This document shows, in pieces, positions 37,158 to 47,429 of a DNA stretch of 64,000 nucleotides. The position numbers and the translations under genes are program-made. The DNA comes from Sinohyriopsis cumingii (Eukaryota > Mollusca > Bivalvia > Unionida > Unionidae): assembly GCA_028554795.2 (NCBI GenBank), contig CM068828.1, forward strand, positions 8,999,314 to 9,063,313. Reading direction: 5' to 3'. The notes below the pieces were generated by a model. It did not search any database and was not told the origin of the DNA. It was given only the letters and a program-made list of their open reading frames with translations. Each line of letters opens with the position of its first letter. The stretch's first letter is position 1.

Positions 37158-37579
37158 TACACTTCCAGCGTACGATGTCCATCTTGGTGCCTTCGTTTCC
37201 AAGAGATGTATCTTCATGCATCCTCAAGCCCCTATTTAGCGAAACCTTGGAAGTAACGGGATTTAACTCGTAGCGTGTTGCAAGTGTAGTGCGATGCCAT
37301 GCTGTGATTCGGCTACAAAAACAGGCTACAAACAGAAGGCTAGTTATAATTTGGATCAATACACTTGTTACCCTCCTTCTCATGCTCAGTCTTGTCAGCA
37401 AGGACATCTCCGATTTCGTAACTTTTCAGGATTTCAGTCAACTGGAACTAAACATTCAAGAAAACAGATGTGTTTCCCCCTGGAACTAGAATTGAGTTAG
37501 TACAATGGTAGACTCCTAGCCTATATAGAACAATCCGCCTGCTAGATTTCCTCGCCTGATGGGAAGTGTTCAATGCGGC

Positions 37580-38420
37580 AGCGTACGTCTTAGTCCTATG
37601 TAACCTTCTTTTAGTCCCGTTACAAGAGTTGTCAGAAAGGAGGCCAAACCTTTGACCATTGGATCAGCTTACACAATCTGCACAATGAGGTTGCATCTGG
37701 AGCTGGACTCGCGTTGGGGATACCTCTGCAAGCACAACCTCTTGCAATCGCGATCGGTACGGATGCGAAACAGGGGACTCAGGGGAGCCAGTTTGCTACC
37801 ATTTCGGGATGCCAGAGGAGTGTGCCCCCACCTCAGGATCATTGTTTACATTTCAACATTCTCGAGATGAAAACCGTCTTGAAAGCTTTTCGTTGGTGGT
37901 TTGAGAACCTGCATGGGAAAGGAGTTCTAGTTATGTCCGACAGCTCCACTTTAGTGGCTTGTCTCAAACAGCAGGGCGGAACCAAGTCCCCAGACCTTGG
38001 TAATCTTGTTCGAGATTTTCTAAAGTGCTGTCCTCAACGAGGAAAAGAGAGTAAGGATGATTTATCGAAACGTATTGTCGTCCTAGAAAAAGTGGGTGGT
38101 CTGTTATGCATATTGGAAATAACCAGACACCGATGAATTTGCTTCGTATCTCGGCTCACGAAATTAAGACAGTCGCCACAAACAATGTTTATAAACGAAA
38201 CTGTTCCGTTATTATGCATGCCATGTGACGGAGATCCAAATGCACTTCTCCAGTTTTTATCTCAGAGATATTTCATTCTAAAAGGCTCAAGACATCTTGT
38301 GGGACCTTTACCCATGGTACAGTAAGTTCCCTTCCCGAGTCGTTCGTCAGCTTCATGAGGACGGGGCATCACGACTTCTGCTGGATTTGCGGGAGGAAAA
38401 GTGTTTTCTTTTGGAAGCCG
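37580..38420 (+). mobile_element. DIRS-like retrotransposon RT/RNase H fragment
   Basis: The clearest open part is 37714-38136. After degenerate RT C-terminal sequence comes NILEMKTVLKAFRWWFENL, then GVLVMSDSSTLVACLKQQGG and a segment ending LVRDFLKCC. This matches the RNase H region of DIRS and related tyrosine-recombinase retroelements (INVLEM-A--L, D-S--VAYI-KQGGT). Upstream 37580-37713 and downstream to 38420 look like continuing but frameshifted sequence. No tyrosine recombinase or terminal repeats were identified. Confidence 0.6.
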
Positions 38421-38739
38421 TTCCTAGATTCGTAATTTATTTACTGTGGTGGTAGGTTATACTTAAGGCTTTCTTGGTGCATCACCTGTCTTTTTTATAC
38501 TGATTGTGAGACCAGAATTGTGGCATTCTTAGAAAAAATGGTCCATTTTCTGTTGTATCTCAGACCCAGACCCTGATTTGACATTCAGGGAACAGTCAAC
38601 AACAAAGTGGAAATCACAAAGGGTCACTTTCTGCAACTTAGTCTTTGCCTGTTGTCTCCTAATTTTGTAGAGCTTTCCATCAGTGCGGTATCTGATGGAA
38701 TTGGATGAGTGGACTTCATATATTAGGCTCGAATAAACA

Positions 38740-39330
38740 GTAACACAGAAAGAGTGAAAACAAGCTTTTTAACATTTAACAAATAATTTATTTTCCTGGA
38801 AATTTTTTGTAAAAATGAAAAAAGGAGAAGAACTTATTGTTTCAAGAATCGAATCCAAAAAATTCTAAGAATAATCCATGAACTAAATTGCAAAAGTTCT
38901 AGTAATAAATGTTCTAATAATTTCAAGTTTGAATCCTGATGGAAAATCCAAGATGAATGATGTATGCTGTAGTCAGTACTGTGCTTATCTACAGTTCCTT
39001 GTAGAATACAAATAATGGCACTCCGGTGTTGGAAATCCAAATTAAATTTGTAAGCAATGTCATTCCAAAATTTTTGTGTGAGCACTCCTCAAAATAGTTC
39101 CAGAGAAAAAAGAATTAATCCTGTTTAAATCCAAGTGATCTGAAGAAAATTAGAACTATAAATCTGGCTACAACAAAATAACTTTATCTCAGTGTAAAAA
39201 GGCCCAAAATTGAGAAATCTCTCTCAAAGCATCTCAATTATAACTAACAAATGCGCGTAATGGAAAAACCGGAATTGCGAAATCGAAAGAGGGGGTCACG
39301 TGATCGTGTTTACACCAAAAATGATCCTGA
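38740..39330 (-). repeat. LTR-like module, minus strand
   Basis: Shares AACAAATAATTTATTTTCCT and flanking sequence with 29765-29785 and is similar to the + strand copy ending near 50900. It contains many AATCCAA/TTCTAATAA-like stretches. The right boundary is uncertain. Confidence 0.3.
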
Positions 39331-41130
39331 CGACAACCAATCATTTTACTCCAAGAAATAAAAAATTAAAAAAAATTGTTTACCATGATGTCCTATCATG
39401 ACCTTGGAAACAACCAATCATTTTAAAATAAAACAGAATTTGTTTACGAAGGTAGCTACAAGTTCTGAAACAAGGTCAGAGTTTAGATCAACACCTGGTG
39501 TTTACAAATTCAGTCAAATTCAAACAATTTTCTGAAAAAAAAATCATCTACAGTGAATAAATTTACATTATAACATCATATAATAGAATAAAAATTTTAA
39601 AATTGACAAACAATTAAATTAAAATAAATATGAATTAAATCAGATATACGTAACAATGTGAGGACCCAGCAGTAGTGGCTAATCAATGTGATTCCTGACA
39701 TGGTGATGCATGTGCTGCGATTTTAATAGAGGTCATACTGGTTATCACTCCACGGCACTCGAAACGTGTGATTTTCACACAGTAAAATATTAATTCTCGG
39801 GGTGCACATAGTAGATTGTAAAGCAGATTTCAAGAACAATTATTTATCCCCTCCAAGCCCCAACCCCCAAGAAAACGATGGTTGTTAGAGAGTACTACAA
39901 GTTTTGTAGAGGCGAGCTATTTCAGAGTTTAGGACATTCTGCTTATTAATCTACATGCACTCGCTATACTCCGACTTGTCGAGTAATGCCTACCTTTCCA
40001 CTGTGCGCAAATAGTGCTGTTCATAATCACCTGTAACGATCGGACAAGTTTTTAAGTAGGTCAGTCGTTTCGTACACCAGGTCATACTGAATGCTAAAAA
40101 TATTCACGCATTTGGGACATATTTTCGCTGACAATTGCATCGTACTTTCACTGTTCTGAAATCGAATATAACTGTTAACCTCCATATTTAAAGTATGAAA
40201 TCTCCGCACGCTTTCCCCCATGATGCACGTCGCTGATGATTCGAAGCTACCGACCAATCCCTGCACTTAGAGGAAAGTATTCAAACTAACTACTATGGGG
40301 ATGAGTCACTGTTGTGTGAAAGATATCACTGATTGGCCTATCTGGAGACGGATTTATTACTTACTGGCCCATGCTATTGACCTGCCGACTATTACTGGTA
40401 CCACCGAAAAACATATCTTCGGCTTTTTCGCACTGCATAGATCAGATGGAATCGCAACATTCTGAACTTTTTTAACATTAGGGATTTGTCTTTATTAGAG
40501 TACTGTTTTGATTGATTGATCGATTGATTGATTGACATTGAAATGGTGCAATGGTTAGGATCAGACCTACAATCCAAGTAGGTCATGACAGGCTAAACTC
40601 TGGTGGCAGCCGGTTGCAAATTGTTCTTGATGCGTTACCTCTTCTCTCAAACTAGTGATACTGTTGATTCAACCCAGATTGTTCTTGGTGAATAATAAGG
40701 CACACATTTTAACATCACTTAAAAAAAAAAGAAAATGAAATTAAACATTACGGAGACGTAATGTGGTGGAGGATGTCCACCTTTTTTTGAAACCGAGGTG
40801 GTTAATTGTCTGCAGATTCAAAATTTTCGATACAATTAAATTCTACAGCAGTGTTGGCACTGATTGAGATTCCTGCACACGAACCACTGGACAACGGCAG
40901 CTCTATATCTTGAACTGAACATAGGTGACAAATCTTGATTTAAAGCTTATCTATTCATTTTCTTGAAACTTGGCACACAGAATATTCATTGTCAAAATAA
41001 ATGTGCGTATCTTTCAGCCAATTGTCTTCAAAGTTTTCAATAAGAGTCACGACACTTTTTAATTACGGCAATTATGGGAAAGTGGGAGTCCGGGGTATCC
41101 ATATTTTATGAATACATAGCTATTTCTTCG

Positions 41131-41150
41131 TTATTATTATTATTATTATT
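41131..41150 (+). repeat. (TTA)n microsatellite next to splice acceptor
   Basis: Seven TTA units lie 9 bp before the TACAG acceptor of the last exon of lectin gene 2 and form its pyrimidine-rich tract. Confidence 0.85.
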
Positions 41151-41159
41151 TTTATACAG

Positions 41160-41407
41160 AAGGCGCCTCGTGCTTGGGTGGCCACTATTGGGTCGGAGCC
41201 AACGATGAGAACAGTACAGGTTCCTTCAGATTCATCAACGGAAGGCCCATTCCACTGACATCCGGCATTTTTGTAAGGAATGCCTCTGACTTCAATGTGG
41301 GTGAATGCGTCGAAAGTAACATCGTACAACAGTCCTATTTAAGTAGCACTAACTGTAGCAATGAAGCTTCCTATATATGTCAGATTTTCCTGCACAGGTA
41401 TCACTGA
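41160..41407 (+). CDS. C-type lectin-like gene 2, exon 3 (C-terminal half of CTLD)
   Basis: Phase-1 exon starting with EGASCLGGHYWVGANDENST, where YWVGAND stands for the CTLD WIGL core. Then come a variable loop, GECVESN (central cysteine), NCSNEASYICQIF (last two cysteines) and a TGA stop. Full protein about 227 residues. The EPN/QPD and WND motifs are absent; the loop reads PIPLTSGIFVRNASDF with a possible N-glycosylation site (NAS). The coding end overlaps a 54-bp tandem duplication, so the last residues (FLHRYH) come from repeat sequence. Confidence 0.88.
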
Positions 41408-41510
41408 TGACTTTGACGTGGCTGTTTACAATTATTCGATTTCCTGCACAGGTATCACTGATGACTTTGACGCGGCTGTGTCTTACAAGTATTCGATTTC
41501 GTGCAGGAAA
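41386..41510 (+). repeat. 54-57-bp duplication spanning the stop codon
   Basis: TTTCCTGCACAGGTATCACT-GATGACTTTGACG begins at 41386 and again at 41440. A third partial copy, TTTCGTGCAGG, begins at 41497. Each copy includes CAG-GTATCACTGA, so the stop codon is duplicated too. Confidence 0.9.
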
Positions 41511-41581
41511 ATTTAAGTCGGAAACTGTAACAAAATTTTGCAGTATTGCTACATGTTGTGATACGGCTGTCGATACAAGTA

Positions 41582-41587
41582 AATAAA
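41582..41587 (+). terminator. candidate poly(A) signal of lectin gene 2
   Basis: AATAAA lies about 175 bp after the stop codon. Confidence 0.5.
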
Positions 41588-43176
41588 TGCAAACATCAGT
41601 TCAACTTTTTTCGTCGGGTTTATGTCGTTCCTTTAAGTTCGCATGTACTGTAGAATCTTGTTACTAAACACACACACACACACACGCTGAAATGGAATCT
41701 TATTAATATTTTAGTCATGGTTCAATTTATGACCTGTACTCGTCTCTGCAACAGCTTATACCTTTGCAAATACTCCTGGATACAAATTTGCAAGAAACTT
41801 ATTATTATTATTATTATTATTATTAACGTTGATAAATGTTTTTGAATATAGGTAACCTACTGTTTGTAGTATTTTAAATTGTGTTTTCAGAATTGTGTAA
41901 CCCCTGTTAAGCACTGTATAACAACACCACACGCTATATTTATTTTCTGATTTACCTCATTTGTATTAAAATTTACAACCTGTGTAAAAAGGGATGTCTT
42001 GTCTTGGACAATAAATTTCTCCCTTCAACATGCATCTGGACACACTATTCCAAAACCAGTTTACCTCGGAATAATCGTCGGCAAATCATTTGTCAGGATT
42101 CTCAAATTGTCTTCTACAAATAACAGCATCGTGCATATCGTACATTGACGTGACATCAGCGCACATAGATGCAATCTTCCATTTGAAGTCAATTTTGGGC
42201 TTTTCATCTGAGATATGCTTACTATTACAAAACTGAACACTTTCCGATCGTCCATGTTTTTCCTGGGCATGCTCATATGCATAAGAATGACGTATCATTG
42301 TATATGTTGTAATGGATTAACTCGACTTCTCTCGCGAGACTGACCCATATTATACCCCTGGTAGAGAGCCGGTTGTAAGGATGTGAAGTCCTTACCATCT
42401 TTTCCAAGAACGGCCATTCACGAGACGTTATGGTAGCACGGATTAGTTTTGTAAAATGGACCTCTCGTTAATTTTTTAATGACATGTGTTGACCGGGTTT
42501 GTATAATGCAGATTAGAATCTTGGGTTCTATGCCTACTCAAACTAAATTTTAAAACAAGTACACGAAAAATATTATTAGCTTTATACATTTATCATATAA
42601 TGATTCAGCTTTTTTTATTGGTAATTTTGTTTAACCAGTCGTCGATGTTCAAGATTATTTTTTTTAAGAAAAGTGTATCTTGAATGGATTTTGTACAATT
42701 TCTCTGTAAAAGAAAATCAGTTCACTATTTACGGAAAAATGCTCACTTTTTATTCATTCGTATTTATTTTATTTAATTTCAATAGTAATATATATTGTGC
42801 CAAATTTAGTAAATACAAAAGTACGGGAAGAACACGAGGAATGTCAACTCAAAATCGCCTCCAAAATCACCAGCCGTATGTGCCAGCGCTCTCTCTGGAA
42901 AGAAAGGGAGTTAATTAATGTCGTCTAGAAAGTATCTAGATGACCTCGATATGTCGCGGTCCACGAAATTACGACCAGTATTTTGCTTATATGACCAACC
43001 ACGAGTTTGAAATTCGGCATACTTGCTTTGAACTATAAACTTTATCTAGATGACTAGTTGGGAAGTTGGATTTTTTGTGCTTGTTTGTTACCATGTACGA
43101 CCTGCGACACCTGAAATATTGTTGCTAAGACCAGATTTTGTATGCAATAAACACCCCAAACAACAAACCAACAACA
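41588..43176. other. spacer, with one unexplained minus-strand open stretch
   Basis: Contains CA and TTA microsatellites (41670-41685, 41803-41825) and an open minus-strand stretch at 42086-42298. No gene is otherwise supported. Confidence 0.4.
42061..42298 (-). other. unidentified coding-like stretch
   Basis: A 70-codon minus-strand frame from an ATG at 42298. Its composition is protein-like (Cys, His, Trp and charged residues), including MYDMHDAVICRRQFENP. It has no recognised domain and no clear splice sites, and a second overlapping frame exists. It may be an old retroposed fragment or chance. Confidence 0.2.
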
Positions 43177-44262
43177 CGTAAATGTCAAAAGTTTATTATC
43201 AATATGGCCCACCGGCCAATATTGCAAATTAAAAAAGTACAAAATATAACATCTGTGCATTATCATTTGACAGGATACACAAACTGTCGTAATATAATGA
43301 GAATCCATACATTTGTAATATGCAATTAAGAAATACTGTGGTAACACCAGGTATATTTATATAAAAAGAACCAGGTAAATGTCAAGTTTATTAGTAATAT
43401 GGCCCACCGGCCAATGTTGCAAATTATAAACGTACAAAGTATAACAAATGTGCATCATCATTTGACAGGATACACAAACTGTCGTAATATAATGAGAATC
43501 CATACATTTGTAATATGCAATTAAGAAATACTGTGGTAACACCAGGTATATTTATATAAAAAGAACCAGGTAAATGTCAAGTTTATTAGTAATATGGCCC
43601 ACCGGCCAATGTTGCAAATTATAAACGTACAAAGTATAACAAATGTGCATCATCATTTGACAGGATACACAAACTGTCGTAATATAATGAGAATCCATAC
43701 ATTTGTAATATGCAATTAAGAAATACTGTGGTAACACCAGGTATATTTATATAAAAAGAACCAGGTAAATGTCAAGTTTATTAGTAATATGGCCCACCGG
43801 CCAATGTTGCAAATTATAAACGTACAAAGTATAACAAATGTGCATCATCATTTGACAGGATACACAAACTGTCGTAATATAATGAGAATCCATACATTTG
43901 TAATATGCAATTAAGAAATACTGTGGTAACACCAGGTATATTTATATAAAAAGAACCAGGTAAATGTCAAGTTTATTAGTAATATGGCCCACCGGCCAAT
44001 GTTGCAAATTATAAACGTACAAAGTATAACAAATGTGCATCATCATTTGACAGGATACACAAACTATCGTAATGTAATGAGAATCCATACATTTGTAATA
44101 TGCAATTAAGAAATACTATGGTAACACTAGGTATATTTATACAAAAAGAACCTCGTAGATGTCAAGTTTATTAGTAATATGGCCCACCGGCCAATGTTGC
44201 AAATTAAAAAAGTACAAAGTATAACAACTGTACAGCATAGTTTGACGGGATACATAAACTAT
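43177..44262. repeat. 195-bp satellite, about 5.6 units
   Basis: Tandem units of 195 bp with AATATGGCCCACCGGCCAAT near the start and GGTAACACCAGGTATATTTA near the end. Units starting at about 43371, 43566 and 43761 look identical by eye, while the first and last are diverged: a homogenised core with old edges. Each core unit produces the same 61-codon minus-strand frame, which I regard as non-coding. Confidence 0.93.
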
Positions 44263-44272
44263 TCGTAATATG

Positions 44273-44524
44273 GGGGCCCCGAGTGGCCGAGTGGTCTAAA
44301 GCGCTCACCGTTACGGATCACTGCCATCTCACCTCTGTCTGCGTGAGTTCGAGTCTCAGGCTCGGCTAACGTTGGTACGTGAGAAAGCCTGCCAGTAGCT
44401 TCTCGTGGATCGGTGGTTCTTCCCGGGGTTTTCCAGGGTTCTTCCTTCACCAATTATACTGGCCGCCATGTATAGCCTATCTTGTGCTGAAAAATGGCGT
44501 TAAACCCTACAACAACAACAACTA
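44273..44524 (+). repeat. SINE-A inserted in the satellite
   Basis: Complete copy: CCCCGAGTGGCCGAGTGGTC head, B box, body, GGCGTTAAACCCTACAACAA tail. It sits between CTATTCGTAATATG (44259-44272) and CTATCGTAATATG (44525-44537), the target duplication, within the last 195-bp unit. Confidence 0.93.
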
Positions 44525-44760
44525 CTATCGTAATATGAGAATCCAAATATCTGTAGTATGCAATGAATGATGGGTGCATTAACCCAAAAGCAAAGCTGCA
44601 ATTGCATTAGCTCTTTTTTTTTAAAATCTGAGTAGTACTTATTGTGCAAGTTGGGAAATTAATATTGAATTTCTGGACATCAAGTATCAACTAACATTCA
44701 CGCTTACTAACCAATTCACATTGTCATGGACTACGGATTATTCCACAATCAGTCTTACTA

Positions 44761-44841
44761 ATACCCATGTTTATTAACCAATACCCATGTTTATTAACCA
44801 ATACCCATGTTTATTAACCAATACCCATGTTTATTAACCAA
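44761..44841. repeat. 20-bp repeat, 4 units
   Basis: Four units of ATACCCATGTTTATTAACCA. Confidence 0.93.
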
Positions 44842-45400
44842 CAGTGTTATTAACCAGCACCCACATCTACGACCAGCACAAAATACCTGCTGTCACAACT
44901 CTTGCTATCAACATGCAGTCTTATTGACCAGCAACCACAGCACTGACCAACACACAATCTTTCTGACCTGCACCCATATCTACTCGTTAAAAATCGCACC
45001 TGCAATCAGATAGTTTTGTAAAAATATGGGGGGGGGGGGGTAGGTAATAGCCATACCCATGTTAGACACTCGTCCTTTTCACAAAACAAACAGGGGAAAG
45101 GATGTCCGTTGGATAGAATGCTGCATGGTGGATATACGCTTGTATCCGAGATTTATATATTAAGCATGACATATATCTAAGATTGTTGGCGGTGTCAGTA
45201 AATTTGCATATATTGTACTGATTATAAGGAATCCAGCTAATAATGATACTAAAATGAACCTGACGAAGTAATGCTGAAATTATGAGCAACAGAATTTAGT
45301 GGACACAAGCCCCCTCCCCATGCCAAATTAAAATAAAATTTCCGAGACTAAAAGTAATAATAAATATCCAGAATGTAGCTGACGCTGAAAAGATCAGTGA

Positions 45401-45587
45401 TTTTGATTTTTAGCGTAGCTTTAACAATTTTTCAGTCATATTGCTACGATGTCTGCAATGTGGCAGTTTATAGTGATGTCTAGCACTGGGGCATCATGCC
45501 TCAGACATGTAGCATGATGTCCCACCCAGTCGCATTATCCTGACACCGGGCCGACGAGTCCTAACACTAACCTCTTAATGCTGAGCT
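45401..45587 (-). repeat. SINE-B, 5' truncated, with perfect 16-bp target duplication
   Basis: Minus-strand SINE-B carrying only the tail and core, to CTCAGCATTAAGAGG, without the tRNA-like head. It is flanked on both sides by CTGAAAAGATCAGTGA (45385-45400 and 45588-45603). The perfect duplication shows integration as a truncated copy by target-primed reverse transcription, and recently. Confidence 0.93.
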
Positions 45588-45892
45588 CTGAAAAGATCAG
45601 TGACCATAACTATAAATGTGGCTTGGTCCAAACGTCGTACTATAAACTGAAACTGGTATGAAAATTAGCAGAGACTAAATGAAAAGATTGGAAAATTAAA
45701 AATATTTTCGGGACTAATATTGATCCGAAAATTCCCAAATTAATAGGGACTTGAACGGAGACTGGAAATAGTCGGAAACATAAAATCAAAGAAATAGCTT
45801 AGACTAAAAGTCGTACTTAAATCTAAATTAGACGTGTTTGGCGGAATCTGAAAAATGAGTGGGCTCTCTCTCTCCCCCTCTTTTTTATGCAT

Positions 45893-45997
<105 letters not shown>

Positions 45998-46669
45998 CGA
46001 CGTTTGTGAAATTTAGAATATATTGAAATTATAAATTTTGAAAACCACGTATACAAATTTCAAAAATAACTTTTAATTTTTTAAAAAGGAATTTGCAAAG
46101 TTTTACATATATATTTCTAGAAACGTTGGCGTTCCTGAAAAAGGTCTTTTTTGAAGTCAATAAAAGTGTAGGTTGTTAACACTGCTGCACACCTCTGATC
46201 ACCCTTTTACAGTTGTGAGAACTGACACACGTGGTCCAATTGCCTCGGCACTAAACAAACTACCAAGCTGAAACCTAATGACCATCAATAACCAACCCTG
46301 GCTACCTAACATCCACACATACAAAGAAAAAAGGGAAGTTGGAGTTGAGTGATGGTCACTACTATACATAGTTACATAGTTACACACCGTTACAGTTACA
46401 ATCCAACACACCGCTACAAATAAAACAGATTAACGGTGTCGATCTTACCTACACGTAAAAAAAAAATGAACACGTACCCCTTTACTATCTAACATTCATA
46501 TACGTGCATACAATCTCATTTTAAACCGGACAAACGATAAGAAGTAACTATCACACACAATTACAATTAAAGACTGATTATTATCCAACATCACACATAC
46601 AAACTCATAATATAGTTAAGTAGTAACGTCGCACATATTTAAAATCTAACATGCCGTATTTATTTATTG

Positions 46670-46770
46670 GACCGCTCCGGTAGCCTAGTGGTTAGAGCGT
46701 TCGCCTCGGATACGGGAGGTCGCGGGTTCGAATCGTTCCAAAGACTTGTAACGATGGTACTAACAGCTGC
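46670..46770 (+). repeat. SINE-B head fragment
   Basis: Only the tRNA-like head and the start of the core are left: GGACCGCTCCGGTAGCCTAG, GTGGTTAGAGCG, GCGGGTTCGAATC, up to GGTACTAACAGCTGC. It has an intact A/B box layout and lacks the core and tail. Confidence 0.85.
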
Positions 46771-46887
46771 TTAATCTAGCTGTGTAGACAAAACAAATAA
46801 GTAAGAGGTCAAAATGGGTCTGTTATCATTCATCTAAATAAGTGACAAATGTAAGCATGTAAAAGCAAATTTATACATCTAATGAAA

Positions 46888-47098
46888 GGGGCCAGATGGC
46901 TGAGTGTTCTAAGACCTTTGCCTTACAGATCACTGACATCTCACATCTATCCATGCGAGTTCAGATTTTGGCTTAGCCATTGTGATTATGTGAGAAAGCT
47001 TGCCAGTAGCTTCCTGTGGATCATTGGTTCTTCTTCCACCAAATATACTGATCGCTGTGTATAGCCTATCGTATGCTGACAAATGGTGTTAAACCTAC
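46888..47098 (+). repeat. diverged SINE-A copy
   Basis: Head GGCCAGATGGCTGAGTGTTC, body AAGCTTGCCAGTAGCTTCCT, tail AATGGTGTTAAACCTACAG. The AAC tail is lost. Confidence 0.8.
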
Positions 47099-47429
47099 AG
47101 AAAGCAAACCAGACCAAAACAAGCAATGAAACTGTAGAGAAGGAAGGACCTAATTAATGGTCGTACTATTAGGCCAAACAAAATATCAGTGTTTCCAGTT
47201 TTATGCTCAAATAAAATTGGATTGATGGGTTGTTCTACGAGCTTTTTAAGCTCATTAATCACACTCCATGCACCCTGGTTGCATGACCCAATTTTATTCC
47301 TATCCGAAAGTATTACTCAGCAACACCATTATTTGTGCGATTATTAGATAATCAATCTCTGTATAATTACTTACACAACTTGCATTTTGATGTAACTTGC
47401 TTCAACTTTGAAGTGACCAAAGCGAAAAA

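Larger units (their letters stand above)
33446..41159 (+). other. intron 2 of C-type lectin gene 2
   Basis: A 7.7-kb intron holding a SINE-B, two minisatellites, a DIRS-like fragment and an LTR-like module. The rest (33446-34690, 35022-35930, 36053-37060, 39331-41130) shows no exon or repeat that I can support. Confidence 0.55.

Noticed and set aside
43357-43932. Repeated 61-residue minus-strand protein
   Set aside because: Identical copies are explained by the 195-bp satellite; the two edge units lose the frame.
46670-46770. True tRNA gene
   Set aside because: A and B boxes are present, but the sequence is the head of the SINE-B family and does not close into a full cloverleaf with an acceptor stem; the same applies to the other SINE heads.
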